Positions 1-6,069 are shown, numbered from the stretch's first letter. The stretch is 9,512 nucleotides of DNA from Bacteriovoracaceae bacterium (GCA_023151145.1 JAKLJM010000058.1:1-9512), one strand, 5' to 3'. Numbers and translations: made by a program. The notes: generated from the sequence alone by a model not told the origin.

Positions 1-737
1 CTGAAGCGCGTTCGTTCAAAGATACATCAGATCCTTCGACACCTATTTCTTCAGTCTTTGTTGACGGATGTAATATTCGCGCCATTAATTATAATTCCAC
101 AACTGGTCTGGGGATCGGTTCATGTAATATTTCTGCCAATGTAGAATTATTTTATGAAAGTGAAGGCAAAGAAATTCAAGTCACTTCAGAAAAAACCTTA
201 AAACTGCAATTAGTTCGTGATTCTCTGATTAACTCTGAAGGAAAAGAAGTTTTATCTTCTGCTTTTAAGTCTTGTTCTTCTTCAGGGGCATGTGGTTCTG
301 GTGAATGTTGTTTTAATGGAAGATGTTGGTCAAAGGATCTAGTGACTCAGTGTTTAGATGAAGTTCCTGGTACTGGGAATTTAGAAATTGGTTCAAGTTG
401 CCGTAGTGATTTTGAATGTGGAAGTTTATGCTGTAATCAATCGACGGGAACTTGTTCACCACACTCAACGACGGGATCAACTCCAATTCTTTGTTCAAAA
501 GCTCCAGGTCAACAATGTGTTTCACGCGACTATTGCCGAAAAGAGTACGTGACGACTTGTAAGGTTTACAAAGACGGATTAAATCTTGATGGAACACCAA
601 AATGTTCAATTCGTTGTCTACCAGTTGAAACTTATTCAGATTGTAAAAACGGCTTCTGCGTTCCGCCAGCTGCGCCCGCAGATCCAGCGGATCCAGATGA
701 TCCAGAAGTTTGTGCGGCAGCACCTACGTACCAATAA
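1..737 (+). CDS. Cysteine-rich, probably exported protein (5' end missing)
   Basis: The reading frame is open from the left edge (first full codon at 3) to TAA at 735-737, so 244 residues of the C-terminal part are visible; an apparent GTG start at 342 is internal. I do not recognise a family. There are 22 cysteines, and two units share the spacing C-x5-C-G-x2/3-CC-x4/6-C (visible residues 91-108 and 133-151), resembling disulfide-knot modules. A third cysteine-rich stretch follows (about residues 170-215), then a Pro/Ala/Asp tail (PPAAPADPADPDDPEVC). So many paired cysteines imply an oxidising compartment, hence periplasm, cell surface or secretion; the N-terminus that would carry the signal is outside the window. 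The first 90 residues are Ser/Thr/Asn-rich and could be a beta domain. Three stop codons stand in tandem in frame (TAA TAG TGA). Real coding is well supported by the uninterrupted frame and the repeats; function is unknown. Confidence 0.8.
   Translation, partial: EARSFKDTSDPSTPISSVFVDGCNIRAINYNSTTGLGIGSCNISANVELFYESEGKEIQVTSEKTLKLQLVRDSLINSEGKEVLSSAFKSCSSSGACGSGECCFNGRCWSKDLVTQCLDEVPGTGNLEIGSSCRSDFECGSLCCNQSTGTCSPHSTTGSTPILCSKAPGQQCVSRDYCRKEYVTTCKVYKDGLNLDGTPKCSIRCLPVETYSDCKNGFCVPPAAPADPADPDDPEVCAAAPTYQ
273..455 (+). repeat. Two diverged cysteine-knot-like repeat units
   Basis: Unit 1 (273-326) encodes CSSSGACGSGECCFNGRC and unit 2 (399-455) encodes CRSDFECGSLCCNQSTGTC. Both keep C, then C-G five residues later, then a CC pair, then G-x-C. 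The repeat is visible at protein level only; the DNA has diverged, so it is an old duplication or a shared fold rather than a recent copy. Confidence 0.65.
681..707 (+). repeat. Three tandem 9-bp units GATCCAGNN
   Basis: GATCCAG starts at 681, 690 and 699, exactly 9 bases apart and in frame, and encodes an Asp-Pro-x repeat in the C-terminal tail of the cysteine-rich protein. It looks like a small slippage-type expansion that could vary in copy number between strains (inference). Confidence 0.6.
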
Positions 738-738
738 T

Positions 739-777
739 AGTGAGCTTTTTCTAAGCTTCTGTGTGTCCACACTCACT
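739..777 (+). other. Possible branched RNA structure after the stop codon
   Basis: AGTGAG (739-744) can pair with CTCACT (772-777). Inside are two small hairpins: AGCTT/AAGCT (743-747 with 753-757) and GTGTG/CACAC (761-765 with 768-772). They share a few bases with the outer stem, so not all can be fully formed together. There is no clean U-tract after it, so it is not a textbook intrinsic terminator. It may still help end or stabilise the upstream mRNA. Confidence 0.25.
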
Positions 778-805
778 TTACACTCGAGATGAAATTCACG
801 ACAAT
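777..805 (+). promoter_or_regulatory. Candidate sigma70-type promoter for the epimerase gene
   Basis: TTTACA (777-782) and GACAAT (800-805) are 17 bases apart, matching the consensus at 5/6 and 4/6 positions, and would give a leader of about 28 bases before the ATG at 840. A competing pair, TTCACG (795-800) with TATAGT (817-822) at 16 bases, is similar in quality but would start transcription almost on the ribosome binding site. The choice is by inspection only. Confidence 0.35.
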
Positions 806-839
806 AGTAGTACTTTTATAGTTAACGAAGGAATTGTCT

Positions 840-1265
840 ATGTTACCTCATTTCAATAAAGATTGTTATCTCGATCATGTGGCCATTGCAGTATCTGATA
901 TCGACGTTGCTCAAAAAAGATGGGAAGCTCTTGGCTTAACTTTCGCCCCTGAGCGCGAAGTGGTTGAATCCCAATTAGTCACAACGGCCTTTGCCCCGAT
1001 AGATCAACACGCCCATATCGAATTGCTTTGCCCGTACGGAGAAGGGGGCGCGATTAAAAAATTCATTGAAAAAAATGGCGAAGGAATTCACCATTTATGT
1101 TTTAAAGTTCCAGACGTAAAAGCTAAAATGGAAGAATTAAAAACTCACGGTTTTCGTTTTATTTACGAAGAGGCAACAGCTGGAGCAAATAATTGTCTAG
1201 TCAATTTCATTCACCCAAAATCTACTGGGGGAGTGTTGATTGAGATTTCTCAAACTTTAAATTAA
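840..1265 (+). CDS. mce: Methylmalonyl-CoA epimerase (VOC superfamily)
   Basis: This 141-residue protein interconverts the R and S epimers of methylmalonyl-CoA, linking propionyl-CoA carboxylation to methylmalonyl-CoA mutase and succinyl-CoA; it is cytosolic. The vicinal-oxygen-chelate fold shows as two beta-alpha-beta modules. The first begins LDHVAIAV (H13); the second contains GIHHLCFKV (H84/H85) and ends HPKSTGGVLIEI (E135). H13, E61 in HIELLCP, the H84/H85 site and E135 sit where the family places its metal ligands; E61 is at the site that is Gln in the Propionibacterium enzyme, a common substitution. The length is normal for the family. I chose ATG 840 because AAGGA (828-832) lies 7 bases upstream; a TTG at 834 is in frame but too close to that site. 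The mutase and propionyl-CoA carboxylase genes are not here. The rhomboid-like gene follows 13 bases later, probably on the same transcript. Confidence 0.9.
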   Translation: MLPHFNKDCYLDHVAIAVSDIDVAQKRWEALGLTFAPEREVVESQLVTTAFAPIDQHAHIELLCPYGEGGAIKKFIEKNGEGIHHLCFKVPDVKAKMEELKTHGFRFIYEEATAGANNCLVNFIHPKSTGGVLIEISQTLN

Positions 1266-1278
1266 AAACGAGTAAACC

Positions 1279-2010
1279 ATGGAACAAATCTATTTACCCC
1301 GTTTAACAAAAATTAATAAAACGATTATCGTTGCATCAGTTGGACTTTTTGTCCTCAATGCTATTTTAACAAAATTTTCAGGTTTCTCACTGGTTCCCAT
1401 TTTAGGAATAAGTCTAGATTCCGTGAAAGCTGGTTTGATCCATCAATTCCTCACTTATCCTTTATTAGGCAATGGCATCTTTGAGGTGGTTTTAAATTGT
1501 TTAATGTTGTGGCTTATGGGATCTGAGTTTGAAGCAAGCTGGGGAGTTAAGCGCTATCTTAGTTTTCTTTTCGCAGTGGTATTTGGAGCAGCACTTCTGA
1601 CCTTGGGAGTTGCCTTTCTTTTTCCAGGGCCGATGCAGAGTTTTTCTTTAACCGGACTCTCTGGAGTCGTAACTAGTCTATGTGTGGCCTATGCGTTCTT
1701 ATACCCCGATCGTTTATTTTCATTCATGATGATCTTTCCAGTTAAGGCCAAGATTTTTTGCCTCATTTTAGCGGGAATTTCCCTTTATCAGGGCTTTTTC
1801 ACTCTTTATGCTATCGGAGCTTGGTCTCAGCTTGGTGCCATGGGGATGGGCTTTTTATACATGTACTGGACGACGAAAAAAGGTCAGGGGCGAATTAGCC
1901 GCAGCGGGCAAACTGAAGAAAGATGGGGGAAGGGTAAGAAATCTAAGGCCAACCTCACGATCGTACGCGATGACGGGGAAAATAACGACAAACCAAAGTA
2001 TTGGCATTAG
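1279..2010 (+). CDS. Rhomboid-fold membrane protein, probable pseudoprotease
   Basis: This 243-residue protein has about six hydrophobic segments (about 16-31, 52-80, 93-116, 122-142, 148-172, 176-197), then a basic, charged tail (about 198-243) ending KPKYWH. Several rhomboid landmarks align: HQFLTYPLL, then a segment matching the GxFHxxxN motif, GSEFEASWGVKRYL, then GLSG (S128) followed by AYAFLYPDR. S128 and N73 are the expected nucleophile and oxyanion positions. However, the HxxxN histidine is Glu (E69), and the catalytic histidine of the usual HLGG in the last helix is Gln (Q184 in WSQLGAMGMGF). Active intramembrane rhomboid proteases use a Ser-His dyad, so it is probably proteolytically inactive and may bind membrane proteins as iRhoms and derlins do (inference). 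The start is ATG 1279 with only a weak ribosome binding site, suggesting translation linked to the epimerase 13 bases upstream. Confidence 0.8.
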   Translation: MEQIYLPRLTKINKTIIVASVGLFVLNAILTKFSGFSLVPILGISLDSVKAGLIHQFLTYPLLGNGIFEVVLNCLMLWLMGSEFEASWGVKRYLSFLFAVVFGAALLTLGVAFLFPGPMQSFSLTGLSGVVTSLCVAYAFLYPDRLFSFMMIFPVKAKIFCLILAGISLYQGFFTLYAIGAWSQLGAMGMGFLYMYWTTKKGQGRISRSGQTEERWGKGKKSKANLTIVRDDGENNDKPKYWH

Positions 2011-2013
2011 CTA

Positions 2014-2042
2014 TTGGCAGAGCGTATTGATTTTGTTAGCAT
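2014..2042 (+). promoter_or_regulatory. Candidate promoter for the 55-residue protein
   Basis: TTGGCA (2014-2019) and TAGCAT (2037-2042) are 17 bases apart and match the -35 and -10 consensus at 5/6 and 4/6 positions. They begin 4 bases after the rhomboid-like stop codon and would start transcription near 2049, before the AAGGGG ribosome site at 2063-2068. A TTG that could be read as an upstream start codon at 2014 is here the first half of the -35 box. Confidence 0.45.
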
Positions 2043-2073
2043 AGGCTCTCGAATTGATTTAAAAGGGGCCCAT

Positions 2074-2241
2074 ATGAGATTAGCTCGTGCTTTAGAAGAA
2101 AAATTAATGGATGTACGTTTACGTGACAAACTTATCGCTGAAGGAAAAATCACTCGCGAACAAGTAAAAGATTATCTTCAAAAAATTGAAGATGCTCAAA
2201 AAAACGCTACATTTACTGAAGGCGATCAAGACGCTGAATAA
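2074..2241 (+). CDS. Small conserved-looking helical protein, function unknown
   Basis: This 55-residue protein starts MRLARALEEKLMDVRLRDKL and continues IAEGKITREQVKDYLQKIED before an acidic tail. It has no hydrophobic segment, signal peptide or cysteine, so it is probably cytosolic. Two amphipathic helices with many Arg/Lys/Glu residues are joined by a short EGKI turn, and the charge pattern would suit a helical hairpin that binds a partner or dimerises. I chose ATG 2074 because AAGGGG (2063-2068) is 5 bases upstream; an in-frame TTG at 2014 would add 20 residues but has no ribosome site and overlaps the candidate promoter. A strong terminator follows 10 bases after the stop. With its own signals at both ends it can be expressed apart from the rhomboid-like gene. 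I do not recognise the family. Confidence 0.75.
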   Translation: MRLARALEEKLMDVRLRDKLIAEGKITREQVKDYLQKIEDAQKNATFTEGDQDAE

Positions 2242-2250
2242 TGAAAAAAT

Positions 2251-2279
2251 AAAACCTCGCTTAGGCGAGGTTTTTTTTT
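2251..2279. terminator. Strong bidirectional intrinsic terminator
   Basis: CCTCGC (2255-2260) pairs with GCGAGG (2265-2270) around a TTAG loop, and flanking A and T runs extend the stem to about 10 base pairs. Nine T residues follow on the plus strand (2271-2279). On the minus strand the stem is followed by a T-rich run (complement of 2241-2254). It lies between the convergent small-protein and FliL-family genes and should end both transcripts. Confidence 0.93.
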
Positions 2280-2286
2280 GTCTTTT

Positions 2287-2769
2287 TTATTGAACTATAT
2301 ATCTTGAAAAATAAATTGTCTTAATAACAGGTTTATTTAACTTTTGATTAATTTCTGTTTTGATTCGATTTTCTAAAAGAATTTTTCCAGAAAGAGTCGA
2401 TAACTCTTCTGGTCCCATTTTTGATGAGATTTCCATAATTCGATCTTGCACGACTGGCAGATTTGTTTTTAACATTTCTTTATCTTCTGATTCAAACAAA
2501 ACTAAATGAACTTCAATTTCTAAATAGCGCATTCTTTGAATTTTTTGTGTTTCTTTCGGAATCAAACTAAAGACCATAGGCTCAAGCTTAAAAAGCTCTG
2601 GAGTGGCTTTTTCATCGGTTTGTTTCATCAGTGCTTCTTTTTCTTTCACTTCATCGATCGGTGGTTTTTTAAACATTTTTTCAGTGTAATAAAAAAGTCC
2701 AACTACCGCTAAAGTAGTCAGCAGTGTTAGGGCAACAAGGATTGTATCAACAAGTTTTTTTCCAGTCAT
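2287..2769 (-). CDS. fliL: FliL-family flagellar basal body-associated protein
   Basis: This 160-residue protein has a short cytoplasmic N-terminus (MTGKK), one membrane helix (about 8-28), a charged linker (30-55) and a periplasmic domain. That domain has the FliL pattern: FKLEPMVFSL, RYLEIEVHLVL, then a helical region, and a C-terminus IKTIYFSRYIVQ matching the family's typical final strand ending in Q. FliL forms a stomatin-like ring around the stator units at the flagellar motor and promotes torque or stator activation (family knowledge). The gene sits alone here with no other flagellar genes nearby, so it may be an extra paralogue rather than the operon copy. It is downstream of ald but separated from it by a terminator. 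No clear ribosome binding site precedes ATG 2769; TAAACT ends 6 bases before it, so a leaderless or very short-leader transcript is possible. Confidence 0.85.
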   Translation of the reverse strand: MTGKKLVDTILVALTLLTTLAVVGLFYYTEKMFKKPPIDEVKEKEALMKQTDEKATPELFKLEPMVFSLIPKETQKIQRMRYLEIEVHLVLFESEDKEMLKTNLPVVQDRIMEISSKMGPEELSTLSGKILLENRIKTEINQKLNKPVIKTIYFSRYIVQ

Positions 2770-2810
2770 AAGAAGAGTTTAGCAAGAATTTAAAAATACT
2801 GAAAGCACAG

Positions 2811-2839
2811 AAAAAAAAGGCCCGAGTTAATCGGGCCTT
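2811..2839 (-). terminator. Intrinsic terminator of ald
   Basis: AAGGCCCGA (2817-2825) pairs with TCGGGCCTT (2831-2839) around a 5-base loop, a 9-bp GC-rich stem. On the minus strand it is followed by a run of T (complement of the A run 2811-2818). It starts about 14 bases after the ald stop and separates ald from the FliL-family gene. Confidence 0.92.
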
Positions 2840-2852
2840 CTTTTATTTGTCA

Positions 2853-3959
2853 TTAAAATTTTAGGGCAGTGTAAGGAAGATTTAAATCCCGAGCAACTTG
2901 CTCATATACTAATCCACCTTTATAGATATTGATCCCGAGTTTGAAAGCTTCATCTTTCATCGCTGCTTCTTCAACACCCATATTGGCAATCATACGCGCG
3001 TATTTCATTGTTACATTTGTAAGAGCAAATGTAGAAGTTCTAGCAACTGCACCTGGCATGTTCGCTACACAGTAGTGAACAACACCATCAACTATGAATG
3101 TTGGATTTTCGTGAGTTGTTGGCTTGCAAGTTTCAATACATCCACCTTGATCAACAGCGATATCTACAACCACTGATCCTTTTTGCATTTTAGAGATCAT
3201 TTCTCTTGTCACTAGTTTTGGTGCTTTTGCTCCAGGAACCAGAACTGCACCGATAACTAAATCTGAATCAATAACAGCTTTTTCAATGTTTTCAGCATTT
3301 GAATAAAGAGTTGTAATTCTTGAATCAAAAATAGCATCTAATTCGGCAAGACGTTTTGTATTTAAATCAATGGCCGTAACAGAAGCTCCAAGACCCATGG
3401 CCATTTGAATGGCATTTGTTCCGGCGATCCCCGCTCCAATAACAGTTACCTTTCCACGTTTAACACCCGGAACACCACCTAATAGAACACCTTTTCCACC
3501 CTTATCAAGTTGCAGATAGGCAGCGCCAATTTGCACCGACATACGTCCTGCTACTTCTGACATCGGAACTAAAAGTGGAAGAGATCCATCTTTTAATTGA
3601 ATGGTTTCATAAGCAATCGCCGTACAGCCTGATTTCATCAAGCCTTTTGTTTGTTCTGGATCTGGTGCAAGGTGAAGGTAAGTGTAGAGGATGTGATGTG
3701 GTTTAAGCATCGCGATCTCTACAGCTTGTGGTTCTTTAACTTTGATAATCATTGTAGACTTTTCAAATACAGCTTCTGCAGTATCAAGAATAGTCGCACC
3801 AGCTTTTACATATTCTTCATCTGAGATCCCAATCCCAGCTCCAGCATTTTTTTGTACGTATACAGTGTGACCGTCTTGAACCATAGTTCTAACGCCACCT
3901 GGAACCATACCTACGCGGTTTTCGTTGTTTTTAATTTCCTTAGGAATACCAATGATCAT
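2853..3959 (-). CDS. ald: Alanine dehydrogenase
   Basis: The 368-residue product catalyses the reversible NAD-dependent oxidative deamination of L-alanine to pyruvate and ammonium in the cytosol. Length and motifs match the Ald family along the whole protein: MIIGIPKEIKNNENRVG at the start with R15, the substrate lysine K75 in KVKEP, the catalytic H96 in HLAPD, the dinucleotide-binding VIGAGIAGTNA (about 173-183) with D198 at the end of the following strand, and D270 in DIAVDQGG. All expected catalytic residues are present at their usual numbers, so it should be active. The enzyme is typically a hexamer. A good ribosome site (AAGGGG on the minus strand, 3967-3972) lies just upstream of ATG 3959, and a strong terminator follows. 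An amino-acid-using predator or heterotroph would use it to feed alanine into pyruvate (inference). The upstream region has several inverted repeats that may bind a regulator. Confidence 0.97.
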   Translation of the reverse strand: MIIGIPKEIKNNENRVGMVPGGVRTMVQDGHTVYVQKNAGAGIGISDEEYVKAGATILDTAEAVFEKSTMIIKVKEPQAVEIAMLKPHHILYTYLHLAPDPEQTKGLMKSGCTAIAYETIQLKDGSLPLLVPMSEVAGRMSVQIGAAYLQLDKGGKGVLLGGVPGVKRGKVTVIGAGIAGTNAIQMAMGLGASVTAIDLNTKRLAELDAIFDSRITTLYSNAENIEKAVIDSDLVIGAVLVPGAKAPKLVTREMISKMQKGSVVVDIAVDQGGCIETCKPTTHENPTFIVDGVVHYCVANMPGAVARTSTFALTNVTMKYARMIANMGVEEAAMKDEAFKLGINIYKGGLVYEQVARDLNLPYTALKF

Positions 3960-3986
3960 AAAGATCCCCTTTCAATTCCGAATTAA

Positions 3987-4005
3987 TAAAATGTAAGGCA
4001 TTTTA
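3987..4005. promoter_or_regulatory. Inverted repeat upstream of ald (possible operator)
   Basis: TAAAATG (3987-3993) and CATTTTA (3999-4005) form a perfect 7-bp dyad around TAAGG, starting 28 bases upstream of the ald start codon. The position would suit a repressor or activator site. It is AT-rich, so chance is possible. Confidence 0.3.
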
Positions 4006-4014
4006 ATAGATGGA

Positions 4015-4035
4015 TTTGCCTTTTCCTAGGGCAAA
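4015..4035. promoter_or_regulatory. Second inverted repeat upstream of ald
   Basis: TTTGCC (4015-4020) and GGCAAA (4030-4035) form a 6-bp dyad with a 9-base centre that holds part of the palindrome CCTAGG (4025-4030). Its G/C content makes it less likely to be chance than the AT-rich dyads beside it. It lies 56-76 bases upstream of the ald start codon, within reach of the ald promoter, whose exact boxes I could not assign. Confidence 0.3.
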
Positions 4036-4101
4036 TGCAAAATTTCAGAACTTTTTCGACAATTAATCGATTTTTGAAGCAAAGCCCCATAGAGAAAAGT
4101 T

Positions 4102-4122
4102 GGATATTTCAATAAAATATCC
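4102..4122. promoter_or_regulatory. Inverted repeat in the divergent gap
   Basis: GGATATTT (4102-4109) and AAATATCC (4115-4122) form a perfect 8-bp dyad around CAATA. It lies about 40 bases upstream of the candidate -35 box of the DUF1428 gene and about 145 bases from the ald start. It could be an operator for the plus-strand unit. There is no U-tract, and neither neighbour ends here, so it is not a terminator. Confidence 0.35.
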
Positions 4123-4161
4123 GAGCATAACGCTTTCATTTAAAATAAATAGCAGAAACAT

Positions 4162-4189
4162 TTCACAAAAGATCGATCTCAATTAAAAT
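4162..4189 (+). promoter_or_regulatory. Candidate sigma70-type promoter for the DUF1428/M16 unit
   Basis: TTCACA (4162-4167) and TAAAAT (4184-4189) are 16 bases apart, each matching the consensus at 5/6 positions. Transcription would start near 4196, giving a leader of about 28 bases with a good ribosome site AAGGA (4212-4216) 7 bases before ATG 4224. Confidence 0.5.
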
Positions 4190-4223
4190 ATGGGGGGTAA
4201 TCATTTAAAACAAGGAAGATTAA

Positions 4224-4613
4224 ATGAATATTAAGCCTCGTGGTAAATATGTAGATGCGTTTGTCATGCCAGTCAAAAAATCTAACTTGGAAGACTATTT
4301 AAAATTAGCAAAGAAATGTAGCAAAATTTGGTTAGAGCATGGTGCAATTGAATATGTTGAATGCGTAGGCACAAATATATTTATGGATTATGGAACGCCA
4401 TTTCCAAAGCTCGCGAAACTAAAAAAAGACGAAGTTTGTGTATTCTCTTGGATTGTCTACAAATCGATGGCAAACCAAAAAAGTGTAATGAAAAAAGTTC
4501 TCGCAGATAAACGACTGGCCCAAATGCAAGATCCAAAAAATATGCCATTTGATATGAATAAGATGAGTCATGGTGGTTTTTCCATGCTCGTAACGTCTAA
4601 AAAAAATAAATGA
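4224..4613 (+). CDS. DUF1428 family protein (YbaA-like)
   Basis: This 129-residue cytosolic protein matches the DUF1428 family over its whole length: YVDAFVMPVKKSNLEDY at the start, IWLEHGAIEYVECVG, VFSWIVYKS in the middle, then DPKNMPFDMNKMSHGGF near the end. Family members adopt a dimeric alpha-beta ferredoxin-like barrel, as in small monooxygenase-type proteins; no reaction has been settled for them that I know of, so I assign none. The start has a clear ribosome site (4212-4216) and a probable promoter. The M16 peptidase gene begins 35 bases after its stop with no terminator between, so they may share a transcript, though a functional link is not apparent. Two stop codons follow in frame (TGA TAA). 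Confidence 0.87.
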   Translation: MNIKPRGKYVDAFVMPVKKSNLEDYLKLAKKCSKIWLEHGAIEYVECVGTNIFMDYGTPFPKLAKLKKDEVCVFSWIVYKSMANQKSVMKKVLADKRLAQMQDPKNMPFDMNKMSHGGFSMLVTSKKNK

Positions 4614-4648
4614 TAACTATAAAAAAGAATATTTAAATAAGGAATACT

Positions 4649-6058
4649 ATGAAAAAGTTAATGACCACTTTGGCGGTAATTTCAACTTCCGTCTTCTTGG
4701 GAGCCTGTGCAACACAATCTAAACTTACATCAAAAGTCATTAGTCCGACGTCACCTGAAGTAGTGAAAAAATACGTCTTAGATAATGGATTGGTGGTTTT
4801 AATTTCACCTAATCCTAAATTGCCTTTGGTTTCTTACTACACATTATTTGACGTTGGTGGTCGTTATGAAGGAGAAGGGACTACTGGAGCCACCCACTTT
4901 TTAGAACATATGATGTTTAAAGGCGCAAAGAAATTTGGCCCCGGTGAATTTGAATCAATCATTGAGCACAACGGAGGAAATTCAAACGCCTACACCACTA
5001 ATGATGCTACCGTTTATTACGAAAATATTCCTTCACAAATTTTAGAGACCATTATTGATGTGGAAAGTGATCGTCTTCAGCATTTGCTTTTAGAGCCGAA
5101 CTCTTTTGAAAGTGAGCGACAAGTTGTTTTTGAAGAAAGAAAAATGCGCTATGAAAATAATCCTGATGGACAAATGTACTTAACATTAATGAAAAAAGTT
5201 TTTGAAGGTACTCCTTATGGTCAGTCTGTCATTGGAGAAGTTGAAGATTTAAAAAAATTATCTCGTGATCAGATGATGGATTTCTTTAAAAAATTCTACG
5301 CTCCTAATAATGCCATCATCGGAATCGTTGGTGATGTGAATCCAGAGAAAACAATTGAGCTTATTAAAAAATATTACGGGCCGATTGCAAAATATAAAGA
5401 GTTAGATGCCTTAAAAGCAAACAAAGATGATCTCAAAAGATTTGAGTTTAAAGCGCAATTTGGCAAAGAGTATCGTTATCATGCTACAAACCCGTTACCG
5501 AAAATGAACTTTGGGTATAAAGCACTTAAGGCCGGAGAGAAAAAAGCTTATCACGCAGACCTGCTGGCCCATATGCTGTCCGTAGGGGAGAGTTCATTTT
5601 TTCATAAAAAATATGTTGATCATGATCGTCCCATGATTTCATCTATTTCAGCTAATCATTATAATTTAAGATTTTCGGGAATTTTTTATTTAGATTTAGA
5701 GTTAACAGATGTTGCCGATGTAAACGTTGTTCGAGATATGATTTTAGTTGATGCCAAAAAATATTGTGAAGAAGGTTTAACTGAAAAAGCTCTACAGCGT
5801 AGTAAAAATGCTATTATGACTAGTGGTTATCATTCTTTAAAGTCAAATGCAGCTGTTGCCTCTTCACTAATTAATAACCAAAAATATTTTGGAGATTTTA
5901 ATTATTCTCAAAAAGAAATGAAGATTTACATGCAATCTACGTTAAAAGATATCAAAGATTCTTGTGTAGAAATTTTTGTAAAACAAGATCCCATGGTCGT
6001 GACATTGTGGAATCAATTTTCAAAAGATAAAAAAGAAGAAGTCATCAATTTAAAATAA
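4649..6058 (+). CDS. Zinc metallopeptidase, M16 family, lipoprotein
   Basis: This 469-residue protein starts with a lipoprotein signal (MKK, hydrophobic stretch, lipobox LGAC with C20), so it should be lipid-anchored and face the periplasm. The M16 N-terminal domain (about 41-190) carries the inverted zinc motif HFLEH: H83 and H87 bind zinc and E86 is the catalytic base. The third ligand is in VVFEERKMR (E162/E163, with 75 residues between H87 and E163, as in the family). Further markers are NGGNSNAYTTNDATVYY and the M16 C-terminal domain (about 205-395), opening FYAPNNAIIGIVGDV. Its C-terminal domain lacks the SRL...GLxYS signature that its partner keeps. The next gene encodes an M16 protein without the zinc motif; such pairs form heterodimers closing around peptides (family knowledge). 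The ribosome site TAAGGA is at 4638-4643. The substrate is unknown; periplasmic peptides or misfolded proteins are plausible. Confidence 0.93.
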   Translation: MKKLMTTLAVISTSVFLGACATQSKLTSKVISPTSPEVVKKYVLDNGLVVLISPNPKLPLVSYYTLFDVGGRYEGEGTTGATHFLEHMMFKGAKKFGPGEFESIIEHNGGNSNAYTTNDATVYYENIPSQILETIIDVESDRLQHLLLEPNSFESERQVVFEERKMRYENNPDGQMYLTLMKKVFEGTPYGQSVIGEVEDLKKLSRDQMMDFFKKFYAPNNAIIGIVGDVNPEKTIELIKKYYGPIAKYKELDALKANKDDLKRFEFKAQFGKEYRYHATNPLPKMNFGYKALKAGEKKAYHADLLAHMLSVGESSFFHKKYVDHDRPMISSISANHYNLRFSGIFYLDLELTDVADVNVVRDMILVDAKKYCEEGLTEKALQRSKNAIMTSGYHSLKSNAAVASSLINNQKYFGDFNYSQKEMKIYMQSTLKDIKDSCVEIFVKQDPMVVTLWNQFSKDKKEEVINLK

Positions 6059-6069
6059 TGGAATATAAA

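Noticed and set aside
313..723. 136-codon open frame on the minus strand
   Set aside because: It lies entirely opposite the cysteine-rich gene, whose repeated cysteine spacing shows the plus frame is the coding one; no ribosome site or family pattern.
834..839. TTG start for the epimerase
   Set aside because: It is only one base from the AAGGA ribosome site; ATG 840 has proper spacing.
1808..2044. 78-codon plus-strand frame overlapping the rhomboid-like gene
   Set aside because: Shadow in another frame of the better supported membrane protein.
2014..2073. TTG-initiated 20-residue extension of the small protein
   Set aside because: No ribosome site, and it coincides with a good -35/-10 pair; kept only as an alternative.
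2770..2852. ald and the FliL-family gene as one operon
   Set aside because: A 9-bp GC-rich hairpin with a T run lies between them, so independent transcription is more likely.
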